Positions 35,801-41,769 of a DNA stretch of 64,000 nucleotides are shown here, piece by piece. A model generated the notes under the pieces. That model saw nothing but the letters and a program-made list of their open reading frames with translations. It did no database searches and was not told where the DNA came from. This stretch comes from Syngnathus acus (Eukaryota > Chordata > Actinopteri > Syngnathiformes > Syngnathidae), in assembly GCF_901709675.1 (NCBI RefSeq), contig NC_051107.1, positions 278,001-342,000 on the forward strand, written 5' to 3'. The position numbers were made by a program, and so were the translations under genes. Numbering within the stretch: the first letter of the stretch is position 1; every line of letters begins with the position of its first letter.

Positions 35801-38533
35801 GTTCAGCCACATCAACCCGTCACAGATCGAGGTAAACGGATCTCTCCTAAGAATTGCCACAACAAATTTTACTCCAGACTATGATGCACTAGCAAAAAAG
35901 GGAGACCAACAACACTGTTCCCACTGAAAATGAAGGGGAGGCTCTCAAGTTTGTTGTAAAAAAATGCATTTTGAATATGATTTGTACACATAGCAGGGAT
36001 TGAAACTAGCGACCATTCTCATTTTCAAACAATGCAGGATGCTCAAGGACATTGATGCACCACCTGTTTGCGACTAATCTTAACCTGTAAAGTTCTTAAG
36101 GCTTACTTTAAGGAAGTGTTTCCCGTTTCCTCACCTCTGTTACCAGGTGTTTGTGAGTTAAAACTCTGCTCTGATGTTCAGATACCCCTCACCGTGTTGC
36201 CGTTTTGATTACTTTATTTGGATGTATGCTTTCACCGATTCTTCAAGATGATATATTTGGTCAGAATGTTTGCTGTTTGATGTGATCTCATAAGATAAAA
36301 TGTTTTCATTAATCTGACCTGCAGGCACTGAAGTGATGGAGACTGTTATTCATAATAATAGTGTCGTATTTTATGAGAATCACTGATAGCAGTTTTTTAG
36401 TGATTTTTTTTTTTAATGCTGTTAATAAATGCATTTGTTTTCAAAAAACTTGTTTGGAATATCCATGCTTTACTACCTACTAAAGGCCAAAATCTTTTAT
36501 GCAATGACCTTTACAGGTCGCTTATATTACTTCACACAAACACTACGTCCATCTGCTCCTGGTTCGGCCCTCCGGTCCAAATTTAGAACCCAGTTCGGCC
36601 CGCGAGTCAAAAAGTTTGCCCACCCCTGGGCTAGTGGATGCATACCGCAACCCTAGTCAACCTCAGTTTGTTGCAGTCAGGGCTGTGGAGTCGGACTCGG
36701 TCATTTTTGCCGGACTCGGTGCTGATTTTGACCGAGTCCACCGAGTCCGACAATAAAAAAAATAAGTTCCATTTTATTTTCATCATGCTGCTGAGAATGC
36801 GCGTCGGACACTAACAGCAATGCCAATCAGCCAAGTCAGCGTAGAGCGCCTGTTTTCCGGGCTCAAGTTTATCATGTCTGATCAGCGCGGCGCGATGAAG
36901 GCTGACTTGGTTGAGGCGATTTTGTTCCTAAGAACAAACTCAAGTCGTTGAATTGAAACTTGAAAGTATCTGTTTATTGTATTCGTTTATATGTTTAATA
37001 AAGACAAAGCCATCACAAAACTGTTGTAATTATTTAGATTTTGATCTAAATTAGCCTTGAATAAAGACTAAGCAGTCACATGAATTAACAGAAAAAATGG
37101 GCAGCCGGACTCGGACTCGGTGGTCAAGAGGCCGGACTCGGACTCGGTGCAAAAATCCGACCGAGTCCACACCCCTGGTTGCAGTATAGCTTCTAGTTTA
37201 TGCGCCTTATAATCCAGTGCGCCTTATGGTGCGAGAACTACGGTAAATGGTTTTGTATTACCTTTCCATGCAAAATACAATTGTTTCTGACTATTTGATT
37301 AATCAATTGAATAATTGATAAAATAATCGATTCTAAAAAATATTCAATAGTGACAGCCCTATCCCAAGAGCACAGCGATTGGATGAACCAGGAAGTCACA
37401 CTGGAACTCAGGACACCATCAAAAGAACCGCAAGTTCTTAACTTAACAATAAGGAAGCAATTGGACAAAAACGGCGTCAATGTCAACGTTCCAATTAAAA
37501 TGAACCGCTTGCTGACCAAAAAGAACATAAAGGCTCTTCAGTTTCATATCACATGTCTTTATGTTCTTTATGTGCAGAGGAGATTCCCAGTGATGAGGAT
37601 GAGGTGAATGAAAAATGCAGTATGATGCCGCAGGAGTCTAGTGTGCCAATGGGCCTAGGAGACGAGAGTAATGATGAAGATGACTACTGGGATGATGATG
37701 ATTGCTTTGAAGGAACGCCTCTCGAAGAATACAGCACACCGCTTGACTATGACAATGGAGAAGATGAATATCTGTTCTTTGCATCTGCCCTGCTAAGTAA
37801 GTCAACTGTTGAGAAAGCTGCTTTTTAGCTGAATATTTTTTTTAACTTGCAGTTAATATTTCAAAATGTGACCTATACTGTGTCGGCATTCTGTTAGGAA
37901 TCCAGAATACAGATATGGCTTGGTACCAGTGTTTGACTGCACCCCTCAGTGATGACCAGAAAACACAGCTCCAGGAGATTTACAGCATCTCACAGCAAAG
38001 GAGGAGTACCGCATCCAAAGGCCAGTGGTAAGGAACAACATGATGAGCCAAGCTTCGCAAAATTAATTCACCTTTAATGCACGCAGGAGCGAATACATTC
38101 AACGAGGGCTGCAACCACTATTTTAATAATCGATCAATGAATCAGATTTTTATTTCAATGTTTTCATTTACAAATTATCCAAAACAAAACCAACATGATT
38201 TTTTTTCACAAGATTCACAATTCATTTACTGATTTGGTCAGTAACACAACACAAAAGTTGCTAAATCATGGATCCTTGCTTTCCAAAGTTTAACGAGAAG
38301 TTTGTAAATGTCTAGTTTTAATCCAACACGATATTGATTGTCATGAGGCTGAATATTGGAGGATTTGGACATTATTAGTTTTCAAAATGATTGATCAATT
38401 ATCACAAATACTAATTATCAATTAATTTCGATTATCTATTAGTTGTCGATTAATTGGTGCGCCTCAACATTCAAGTATAGAATGGCACTTGCAAAGTAAC
38501 TGATGTCATTTTTTGTTTGTTCTCTGCAGCTAA
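7200..38533 (+). CDS. ipo8: importin-8, complete gene (24 traced coding exons)
   Basis: Importin-8 is an importin-beta family nuclear import receptor. It binds RanGTP through its N-terminal domain, wraps cargo with HEAT repeats and moves through nuclear pores; known cargoes include SMADs, SRP19 and Argonaute complexes. Exons: 7200-7283, 8570-8651, 9540-9696, 10107-10265, 11658-11814, 13349-13438, 19966-20060, 20178-20262, 20339-20473, 21244-21343, 21482-21558, 21722-21838, 22434-22523, 22991-23156, 23337-23497, 23597-23722, 24351-24417, 24692-24817, 27865-27962, 28436-28531, 28601-28821, 30396-30601, 37578-37796 and 37898-38027. All junctions are GT-AG and in phase, giving 1014 codons plus 2 nt, against 1037 residues in human. 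The start [16 protein letters not shown] favours importin-8 over importin-7 (residues 5-7, RII). An acidic stretch lies near the C terminus. The usual final exon, with a Gly/Phe-rich tail, was not found. Confidence 0.96.
8032..8389 (+). mobile_element. tRNA-derived SINE in ipo8 intron 1
   Basis: A 358-bp retroposon flanked by a perfect 12-bp duplication AGGGCTGAACTG (8020-8031 and 8390-8401). The head carries an A-box-like stretch (GGCTCAGTGGTGCACTGGTTAG) and a B box, GGTTCAATTCC. The body ends in GGCTGGCAACCGGTTCAGG and a (GGAT)n tail. Related pieces lie at 22552-22808, 26671-26795 and 20728-20774. It is not a functional tRNA gene. Confidence 0.9.
8570..8651 (+). CDS. ipo8: ipo8 exon 2
   Basis: 82 nt encoding [19 protein letters not shown] and VEFPVRQA, within the importin-beta N-terminal domain. 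Acceptor GTGTTTCAG, donor GTATGG; it leaves one base. Confidence 0.95.
9540..9696 (+). CDS. ipo8: ipo8 exon 3
   Basis: 157 nt encoding [20 protein letters not shown] through [14 protein letters not shown]. It completes the Ran-binding N-terminal domain. Donor GTACAT leaves a split Arg codon. Confidence 0.95.
10107..10265 (+). CDS. ipo8: ipo8 exon 4
   Basis: 159 nt encoding [19 protein letters not shown] through LYQLVKTYE. Donor GTGAGT follows a split Glu codon. HEAT-repeat region. Confidence 0.95.
10339..11500 (-). mobile_element. hAT element ('AGGGCTGTGGACTCGG' family) with nested foldback MITE, ipo8 intron 4
   Basis: A 1162-bp element with ends AGGGCTGTGGACTCGG and CCGAGTCCACAGCCCTG and a perfect 8-bp duplication CTTTAAAC (10331-10338 and 11501-11508). 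It has no intact transposase. Its inner part includes a long hairpin (10629-10891) and a ~97-bp segment (11279-11375) shared with a different hAT at 43461-43562. A second copy, in the opposite orientation and keeping a transposase C terminus, is at 36678-37177; strand here is set relative to that one. Confidence 0.9.
10629..10891. mobile_element. foldback (long hairpin) MITE nested in hAT
   Basis: Two arms of about 112 and 122 bp (10629-10740 and 10770-10891) are near-perfect reverse complements. The phrases AGCGAAAAACCCATGTCGTA and TACGACATCGGTTTTTCGCT mark the outer ends, and ATTATTCTCATTT against AAAATGAGAATAAT the inner ends. The loop is about 29 bp. The right arm has a duplicated GCCGTACGAC. 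Confidence 0.85.
11658..11814 (+). CDS. ipo8: ipo8 exon 5
   Basis: 157 nt completing the split Glu and encoding [20 protein letters not shown] through [10 protein letters not shown]. Donor GTATGT, phase 0. Confidence 0.95.
11944..13291 (+). mobile_element. TA-CCGTA MITE, 'ataagtcgctcc' family, ipo8 intron 5
   Basis: A 1348-bp element with termini TACCGTATTTTTCGGACTAA and TAGTCCGGAAAATACGGTA. Each terminus is followed by repeated AATATAGGTCGC / ATAAGTCGCTCC phrases. The interior has a ~160-bp unit repeated three times (anchor phrases at 12261, 12419 and 12590) and repeated GC-rich phrases. Frames in it (for example around 12850-13210) are low-complexity shadows. An inverted copy at 18059-19268 lies in the next intron, so the two flank exon 6. 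Confidence 0.88.
13349..13438 (+). CDS. ipo8: ipo8 exon 6
   Basis: 90 nt, phase 0 on both sides, encoding [20 protein letters not shown] through DRDVPA. It could be skipped without frameshift. It is flanked by inverted MITE copies. Confidence 0.93.
13439..15810 (+). other. ipo8 intron 6, unclassified part
   Basis: No exon or recognisable transposon boundary was found. A short palindrome (GTTAGAGTGGTGCTCACTCTAAC, about 13823-13845) and moderately CpG-rich stretches near 13900-14060 and 15100-15480 suggest decayed retroelement sequence, but I could not pair any ends. Confidence 0.4.
15811..16010. mobile_element. hAT-like remnant with a Tc1-type terminus inside
   Basis: It begins CAGGGGTCACAAACTCCGGT and ends GGGCACCCCTG, reminiscent of hAT ends, but no 8-bp duplication is visible. 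Within it, at about 15950, is TACACTACCGTTCAAAAGTT, a common fish Tc1/mariner terminal sequence. Confidence 0.55.
16643..17684. mobile_element. TA-CCGTG MITE, 'ataatacgcaccc' family
   Basis: A 1042-bp element with ends TACCGTGATTTTCCATGTGA and GGGAAATCACGGTA. Each is followed by ATAATACGCACCC or CATAATGCGCACCC phrases. A ~203-bp segment is tandemly duplicated inside (17131 and 17334, starting TGACGTGTCTTGCGCATCCG). Copies are at 53389-54324 and 62010-62603. Confidence 0.87.
18059..19268 (-). mobile_element. TA-CCGTA MITE, 'ataagtcgctcc' family, inverted copy in ipo8 intron 6
   Basis: A 1210-bp element ending TAGTCCGAAAATTACGGTA, the reverse of the copy at 11944-13291. A short frame near 18331-18398 reads [16 protein letters not shown] and then stop. 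Such acidic tails occur in pogo/CENP-B-type DDE transposases, so this may be a deletion derivative of that superfamily (inference). Confidence 0.85.
19966..20060 (+). CDS. ipo8: ipo8 exon 7
   Basis: 95 nt encoding [20 protein letters not shown] through ITKLFK plus a split Arg. Acceptor TTTGTTAG, donor GTGAGC. The EDDRPELxWWKCKKW block is highly conserved in importins 7 and 8. Confidence 0.95.
20178..20262 (+). CDS. ipo8: ipo8 exon 8
   Basis: 85 nt encoding [20 protein letters not shown] through VGLQQ. Acceptor TTTTTTCCAG, donor GTAAGT. Confidence 0.95.
20339..20473 (+). CDS. ipo8: ipo8 exon 9
   Basis: 135 nt encoding [20 protein letters not shown] through WKQMKPHMQ. Acceptor GTCTGCTCCAG, donor GTGACA, phase 0. 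Confidence 0.95.
20634..21158. mobile_element. TA-CCGTA MITE, 'ataagacgacc' family, ipo8 intron 9
   Basis: A 525-bp element starting TACCGTATTGGCGCAAATAT and ending TATTCGGGCCAATACGGTA. Near the ends it repeats ATAAGACGG and GTCGTCTTA. It is interrupted by a 5'-truncated SINE tail (about 20728-20774) flanked by ACATTATACCC. The whole MITE sits between two ~68-bp direct repeats (20565-20633 and 21167-21234). Confidence 0.87.
20728..20774 (+). mobile_element. 5'-truncated SINE tail with target duplication
   Basis: About 47 bp (GACCCCGGATAAGCGGAAGA and then (GGAT)n) inserted in the MITE, flanked on both sides by ACATTATACCC. It is the tail of the SINE seen complete at 8032-8389. Confidence 0.75.
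21244..21343 (+). CDS. ipo8: ipo8 exon 10
   Basis: 100 nt encoding [20 protein letters not shown] through EYIRMKF plus one base. Acceptor CTCTTCCAG, donor GTACGT. Confidence 0.94.
21482..21558 (+). CDS. ipo8: ipo8 exon 11
   Basis: 77 nt after a long pyrimidine tract and ACAG. It encodes [20 protein letters not shown] and RKRKE. The split codon is Tyr, where human importin-8 has Asp. Confidence 0.93.
21722..21838 (+). CDS. ipo8: ipo8 exon 12
   Basis: 117 nt encoding [20 protein letters not shown] through LAELLLK, phase 0, donor GTATAT. Confidence 0.95.
22190..22322 (+). mobile_element. LINE 3' end fragment (L2/CR1-like tail)
   Basis: The stretch GAATGAAATTTTGTTGTGCA followed by ATGTACAATGAAAATAAAGTC and TCTAATCTAA resembles the 3' tail of L2/CR1-clade LINEs common in fish. 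It is 5' truncated with no coding sequence left. Confidence 0.55.
22434..22523 (+). CDS. ipo8: ipo8 exon 13
   Basis: 90 nt encoding [20 protein letters not shown] through YLRAR. Acceptor TGTTCTGCAG, donor GTAAGT, phase 0. Confidence 0.95.
22552..22808 (-). mobile_element. tRNA-derived SINE, minus orientation, ipo8 intron 13
   Basis: The same SINE as at 8032, reversed: it contains GGAATTGAACCC (B box on the opposite strand) and ends near GTGCGGCACCGTGCCGC. It is flanked by AAAACAAGTTA at 22541-22551 and 22809-22819. Confidence 0.85.
22991..23156 (+). CDS. ipo8: ipo8 exon 14
   Basis: 166 nt encoding [20 protein letters not shown] through LVSNQEE plus one base. Acceptor TTTTTGTCAG, donor GTACGT. 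Confidence 0.95.
23224..23345 (+). repeat. tandem duplication of the exon-15 splice acceptor region
   Basis: Two ~57-65-bp copies beginning CTTGTAGCATTATGATTTAC and ending GTGTGTAGCAAAACTG. The second carries the real exon-15 acceptor (AG at 23335-23336). The first carries an equivalent decoy AG at 23269-23270; its use would read AKLIL and then TAG. Confidence 0.85.
23337..23497 (+). CDS. ipo8: ipo8 exon 15
   Basis: 161 nt encoding [20 protein letters not shown] through VDMTRNL. Acceptor GTGTGTGTAG, donor GTAAGA. The surrounding block [18 protein letters not shown] is nearly invariant in importins 7 and 8. Confidence 0.95.
23597..23722 (+). CDS. ipo8: ipo8 exon 16
   Basis: 126 nt encoding [20 protein letters not shown] through VMEDHKE. 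Acceptor GTATTTCCCAG. The donor GTTACT is weak and is followed within 60 bp by a 200-bp GT microsatellite. Confidence 0.93.
23781..23994 (+). repeat. compound microsatellite (GT)n-(GTGTGC)n
   Basis: About 85 bp of pure GT, then about 100 bp of GTGTGC hexamers, then CGCGTGCGTGTG and a short complementary CCACACACAC. All frames across it are repeat artefacts (poly Cys-Val, Ala-His, Thr-His). Alternating purine-pyrimidine makes it a strong Z-DNA candidate. Confidence 0.97.
24351..24417 (+). CDS. ipo8: ipo8 exon 17
   Basis: 67 nt encoding [22 protein letters not shown] plus one base. Acceptor GTACCTCAG, donor GTATGG. Confidence 0.93.
24692..24817 (+). CDS. ipo8: ipo8 exon 18
   Basis: 126 nt encoding [20 protein letters not shown] through DWFDYFT plus one base. 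Acceptor TTCACAG, donor GTTGGT. Confidence 0.94.
25106..27178. mobile_element. hAT non-autonomous element, sister of 2307-3786, ipo8 intron 18
   Basis: A 2073-bp element starting CAAGGGTCACCAACACGGTG and ending GGTTGGTGACCCCTG. It has a perfect 8-bp duplication GTTTACAG (25098-25105 and 27179-27186). The interior is longer than in the sister copy: a second head with TCGGTTTTCGAACGTCCCGG at about 25963, extra tandem GC-rich units, and a SINE tail at 26671-26795. The remaining intron 18 sequence (24818-25097 and 27187-27864) shows nothing recognisable. Confidence 0.9.
26671..26795 (+). mobile_element. 5'-truncated SINE inside hAT
   Basis: TCGGCTGGCAACCGGTTCAG through CTAAGCGGTTCAGAAAATGG, then a (GGAT)n tail. 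It is the 3' portion of the SINE at 8032-8389. Confidence 0.8.
27865..27962 (+). CDS. ipo8: ipo8 exon 19
   Basis: 98 nt encoding [20 protein letters not shown] through YSMCKK. Acceptor TATGGTACAG, donor GTATAT. Confidence 0.94.
28436..28531 (+). CDS. ipo8: ipo8 exon 20
   Basis: 96 nt, phase 0, encoding [20 protein letters not shown] through GRGIDQ. Donor GTCAGA. Confidence 0.94.
28601..28821 (+). CDS. ipo8: ipo8 exon 21
   Basis: 221 nt encoding [20 protein letters not shown] through [10 protein letters not shown] (split Gly). Acceptor ATATGTGCAG, donor GTGAGA. Confidence 0.95.
28822..30395 (+). other. ipo8 intron 21, mostly unclassified
   Basis: No exon was found. The stretch from about 29210 to 30340 has a mixed composition, including GAGCGGCTCAGAGCAAGCCG, and a long antisense frame that mixes reverse exon 22 with nonsense; it may be a decayed DNA transposon. 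I could not define termini or a target duplication. Confidence 0.4.
30396..30601 (+). CDS. ipo8: ipo8 exon 22
   Basis: 206 nt encoding [20 protein letters not shown] through TRTLDEDKN plus one base. Acceptor TCACTCGTAG, donor GTGAGT. The intron after it is about 7 kb and holds nested transposons. Confidence 0.94.
31575..31923 (-). mobile_element. 5'-truncated L2-clade LINE, 3' end only, ipo8 intron 22
   Basis: About 349 bp, reverse oriented, near-identical to the 3' UTR and last codons of the LINE at 43783-45450 (shared CAAAGTCTGCTTTATTGTCA and GAGAGAGTTCAGGATCCTAA). It is flanked by TTATTTTAATT on both sides (31564-31574 and 31924-31934). Confidence 0.88.
32096..33961 (+). mobile_element. 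TA-CCGTA MITE, 'ataaggcgcacc' family, carrying a satellite array
   Basis: A 1866-bp element with termini TACCGTATTTTCCGCCCTAA and TTAGGGCGGAAAATACGGTA. Each end repeats ATAAGGCGCACC-type phrases. The middle is an array of a 251-bp unit (32289-33706). There is no intact coding frame. An inverted, much-interrupted relative follows at 34243-37245. Confidence 0.9.
32289..33706 (+). repeat. 251-bp tandem satellite, about 5.6 units, inside MITE
   Basis: The anchor GTAAACAATCGCGTTTCTCA (one unit has TCTCG) starts at 32289, 32540, 32791, 33042, 33293 and 33544, exactly 251 bp each time. Units differ at only a few positions, so the expansion is recent. Each unit contains CCTCAGC-TCGCAATCTCCCATGAGCCTCAG, itself a short internal duplication. 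Confidence 0.96.
34424..34862 (-). mobile_element. Tc1/mariner-like element fragment with transposase N terminus
   Basis: Reverse strand, 34624-34836, encodes [20 protein letters not shown] followed by NNISQSKIA, the N-terminal helix-turn-helix of fish Tc1-like transposases. The frame then diverges. The non-coding part (AATGATTTGAAAATCCTTTT) is a familiar fish Tc1-family end. It is truncated and inactive. Confidence 0.75.
35337..36628 (+). mobile_element. hAT element ('CAGGGGTGGGCAAACT' family), deletion derivative
   Basis: 1292 bp with termini CAGGGGTGGGCAAACTACGG and AGTTTGCCCACCCCTG and a perfect 8-bp duplication GGCTAGTG. A residual frame (35724-35927) joins a transposase N terminus ([16 protein letters not shown]) to near-C-terminal sequence ([16 protein letters not shown]), so most of the transposase is deleted. 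A sister copy is at 49077-50123. Confidence 0.9.
36678..37177 (+). mobile_element. hAT element ('AGGGCTGTGGACTCGG' family) with transposase C terminus
   Basis: 500 bp with termini CAGGGCTGTGGAGTCGG and CCGAGTCCACACCCCTG and an 8-bp duplication GTTGCAGT (36670-36677 and 37178-37185). Codons about 36808-36951 read [20 protein letters not shown], then [14 protein letters not shown] and stop. This is the hAT dimerisation domain (RLFSxxxF signature), proving the family. Confidence 0.92.
37578..37796 (+). CDS. ipo8: ipo8 exon 23, acidic segment
   Basis: 219 nt encoding [13 protein letters not shown] and [18 protein letters not shown], ending YLFFASALL. The acidic cluster is typical of the importin-7/8 C-terminal region. 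Acceptor TATGTGCAG, donor GTAAGT. Confidence 0.94.
37898..38027 (+). CDS. ipo8: ipo8 exon 24
   Basis: 130 nt encoding [20 protein letters not shown] through [12 protein letters not shown] plus TG. Acceptor ATTCTGTTAG, donor GTAAGG. If the donor is not used, the frame reads Trp and then TAA at 38029-38031. Confidence 0.93.
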
Positions 38534-38807
38534 ATGTCTTTTTTTTTTTTCCTTTTTAGAGTGCCAATGAGGATTCTAAAGAAGATATTATATGAACTGA
38601 CTAAATGAATTGGAACTTTGACTCCAAATCCTGTCAGGCTGTCTTTTTTTTTTCCCATTTGAGACATTGTGCAATTCTTATAGTCCCTACTATAGTATCC
38701 ACTAGGACAGACTGTTTTTAAATTTCTTGACATAAAATGTAATGGTAAAATTCTTACTGTTAGTAAACTGCAACGTGTGCCTGTTAGTGGTTCTCTAAGA
38801 AAAAACA

Positions 38808-39793
38808 TACCGTATTGGCCCGAATATAAGACGACCCCGATTATAAGACGACCCCCTCTTTTTCAAGACTCAAGTTTGAAAAAAGACATTTTGAACACCA
38901 AATTTAATTTTTATACAGAAAATAATTACATCTGAAACAAATGATTATAACAATATATTCGAGAGAAAAAGCATGTTATTTTGCCTCATTCAAATCATGC
39001 AAAAACTGTCTATCACATCTTAATATCTGAACATTTAAATATGTAAACTAAAGTGCAATCGCATTTGTAAATGTATGGCTTCTGGTTTTTGAAATTTAAA
39101 TAAACCAATCTACTGTGATAAAACAACAACATTGCAATAACTGCATTAACCATCAAAGTGAAGTCTTGAAACAAATCTGAATAAGGAAAAACATTGCAAT
39201 AAAATAATGCAAACTGCTACCGCTATTGTTGGGGAGCCTGAGGACTGTATAGGGGGTTGGCTCGGATGGTTATGCTCTTTTCGCCACCGGGTGTCGGTCA
39301 GAACACAGGAGGGAAGACGTGGTTCAGTTTTGATTGCTTTACTGAATTATTGGCAAAAGAAATAAAATAAATAACCATAAATGAAATACTCTCGGCAACA
39401 CACCAAACATAAGTCATAGATCGAGACAACAAAATACATTTGCTGGCGACCGTTAGTCGCCGTCCCGCTGCGTAACAGCTACTTGTACGATGTGAGGCAA
39501 ACTTAAAGGAGCGCGCCGGAGCTGTCAATCAAACGCCGCACACGAAGCAAACCGCGATCGGACAAACGGCACAACAGTGGATAGTAGTAACAATAAAATG
39601 TATATACTCATTTTGTGTCAAAGACGCACACGATCACAGCAACATACTCAGTCGATACCAGCAACCTTTAACTTACCGCTGCGCACAAGTGAAAATGGGT
39701 ATAATGTCTAGACCCCGAATATAAGACGACCCCCACTTTTTCAGTCTTATTTCAATGCAAAAAACATCGTCTTATATTCGGGCCAAAACGGTA
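38808..39793. mobile_element. TA-CCGTA MITE, 'ataagacgacc' family
   Basis: A 986-bp element with ends TACCGTATTGGCCCGAATAT and TATTCGGGCCAAAACGGTA. ATAAGACGACCCC occurs twice near each end. It is the longer relative of 20634-21158, inverted, and lies within the presumed ipo8 3' UTR. Confidence 0.88.
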
Positions 39794-40137
39794 TGTGTTT
39801 TGTGTAATATGTGTAATATAATCTCTAATTCACTGTCGTAGCAAAGAATTTCATCAGATGGAATTTGAGCTATACATTTTTTTGTCCAGGTGCTGGGTTT
39901 AGAAAAAGCTCAATTGTCATTTACTTTTGATATACTGTCTACAATCCAACAATTGTGTCACGAAGAAGAAGAAAAAAGCTTGGCTTGGATTTCCTTGTTT
40001 TATGTACTGAAAAGTTTTACTGAAACGATTTTGAGAATCATAAAAATCATAACATCTCACAGCTTGGTTTTGGTTTTGTTTCCATTTTGAATTGTTTAAA
40101 TGGTTGGCAGTCTATATTGACAACGTGAATAAAAACG

Positions 40138-40143
40138 AAGGGG
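40138..40143 (+). promoter_or_regulatory. candidate ipo8 polyadenylation signal
   Basis: AATAAA at the end of the UTR-like sequence, about 1.6 kb past the probable stop. It precedes the first intergenic hAT-like element. Confidence 0.5.
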
Positions 40144-40177
40144 TTTGATTTTCCCCTAAAGACCCACTCGACATCCC

Positions 40178-40518
40178 ACTAGGACGGATGTGTCAAACTC
40201 TTTTTTTTTTTTCCTCGGGTCGCATTGTAGGCATAGTTTCCTTCGGAGGGCCATTATGACTGTCAACCCAAATAAATGTATGAACGCCTCATTTTATATA
40301 CAGTACAAGCTCCTAAACAAACTGACAAATAACTCGTTTTCAAATCAAACTAGTAAAAAATGTTCAAATATTTTAAAAAGATGATAAAAGACAAAAGGAA
40401 GACAATTTACAATTCTAGTAATAATACATGAAATTGATGCACAGTTTGTCTTCACGGGCCACAGAAAATGATGTGGCAGGCCGTATCTGGCCCCCAGGCC
40501 TTGAGTTTGATACCTGTG
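40178..40518. mobile_element. hAT-like MITE
   Basis: About 340 bp between GTGTCAAACTC and GAGTTTGATACCTGTG, with the phrases GGGCCATTATGACTGTC and GGCCGTATCTGGCCCCCAGG. The style of the ends is hAT. I could not find a clean 8-bp duplication. Confidence 0.6.
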
Positions 40519-40643
40519 CACTTGGAGGATTGTCTTGGGGTGTTGCCTTCTCTGGAGAGGGATCATGTGTGCAGGAGAGAACCTGATGGCTGAGCATGAC
40601 AGGAGCCCGGGCGAAATGACAGAGAAAGTAAAGCGCCCTAGAG

Positions 40644-41584
40644 CAGCGGTGGCCAACCCGCGGCTCGCGAGCCTCATGCGGCTCTTTGGCTAGTTTCATG
40701 CGGCTCTTTTACGTTCATATCAACATTTGTGTTTATTTTTCGTGCGTATTTGCTTCGCTTGAGTTCAATATGGTATTTTGGTCAAACGCGCATGCGCGTG
40801 AGGTGAAATCCCGCAAAGGAGGAGGGACAAACAGAGCGATTGGTTTTGCCCGCTTTTTTTATGAATGGCGACTGTGACTACGGGGGCCCATTAGGTCCAG
40901 AAAAGCTGACAAGACGCTTGCCAAAATGGCAAGGAAAAAATGCACAGCTAAACGAATATATGACGATGAACACAGGACGTTTTTAACAGAGTTAAAGTTG
41001 TTTTTTGTTTAACGCTATGGCAAGCCATTCTGCCTGATATGTCGGACGTCATTGGCGCATTTAAAAGCTTCAAATGGTCAGCGCCACTTCAGCTCACTTC
41101 ATGCCAATATCGATAAGGACTTTGCAAAAGGGGCTGAATTTCGCAAGCACAAGTTTGGAGACTTTGAAAAGTCAGGCAGAAAAATAGGTACAGTTTTTCA
41201 AAAAAATTACGAAGCACTCAGAGACTGTCACACTTGCATTGTTTCAACTGGCTTGGAACATTGCACGGGCTAAAAAGCCATACAATGAAGTGGAGTTCGT
41301 TAAAATATGCCTCAGTGACGTTATTGAAATCTTGTCTCCTGAAAACGACGAACTCAAACGAATGGTCTGTCCCGCCACACATAGTAAGTGAAAAAACTTA
41401 TTATGTTTTTGTTTGTGGAATTTGTTGAACTGAGAGTTTGTCTGTGTGAGACAATGCACACAATGCTCATTGTTGAAAATGTGGTCTTTGGTCTGTGGTT
41501 TTAGTACTGTAGGAGTCAATTTGTCATTATCATGTTGGTGCGTGACATAATAATGTCACACAATAAATTTGGCTGAGCAGAGGG

Positions 41585-41622
<38 letters not shown>

Positions 41623-41761
41623 GCGCGTGCGTGTTTGTGTGCGTGTGTGTGTGTGTGTGGGGGGGGGGGGTGTTCATGTGTGCTCATGTGTATGATGTGG
41701 CTCTTTGCGATGACACAGTAAAAAATGTGGCTCTTAGTCTCTGACTGGTTGGCCACCCCTG
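40644..41761 (+). mobile_element. hAT element with degenerate transposase
   Basis: 1118 bp, ends CAGCGGTGGCCAACCCG and GGTTGGCCACCCCTG, perfect 8-bp duplication CCCTAGAG (40636-40643 and 41762-41769). Frames at 41052-41343 read ANIDKDFAKGAEFRKHK and, shifted, LAWNIARAKKPYNEVEFV. This is the N-terminal region of the transposase family related to GTF2IRD2/SCAND3. It is broken by frameshifts and a large deletion, and contains a GT/GC microsatellite. Confidence 0.9.
41583..41671 (+). repeat. (GT)n-(GC)n microsatellite with poly-G
   Basis: GT repeats, then alternating CG (GCGCGCGCACGCGCGCGTGC), then GT and a run of 11 G. Alternating CG/GT is the best Z-DNA-forming motif in the window. Confidence 0.95.
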
Positions 41762-41769
41762 CCCTAGAG

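Larger units (their letters stand above)
34243..37245 (-). mobile_element. TA-CCGTA MITE, 'ataaggcgcacc' family, with three nested insertions
   Basis: It starts TGCCGTATTTTCCACACAAT and ends GCGAGAACTACGGTA. Satellite-unit copies in reverse (about 34864-35044 and 35127-35312) tie it to 32096-33961. It is split by a Tc1-like piece (about 34424-34862), a hAT (35337-36628, duplication GGCTAGTG) and another hAT (36678-37177, duplication GTTGCAGT). The MITE text resumes exactly across each insertion. Confidence 0.88.
38530..40150 (+). other. ipo8: probable last ipo8 exon (Cys-stop) and 3' UTR
   Basis: Acceptor GTTTGTTCTCTGCAG joins TG to CTAA, giving Cys and then a TAA at 38531-38533. A weaker alternative acceptor at about 38562 (TTTTTAGAG) would add CANEDSKEDII and a stop. 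The rest is A/T-rich UTR-like sequence, interrupted by a MITE (38808-39793) and closing with AATAAA at 40138-40143. The usual Gly/Phe-rich importin-8 tail is not encoded in any frame I could find. Confidence 0.5.

Noticed and set aside
37350-37607. An 85-codon frame just upstream of ipo8 exon 23 with peptide-like composition
   Set aside because: It uses a non-ATG start, overlaps the exon-23 acceptor in a different frame, matches nothing I know and has no splice support.
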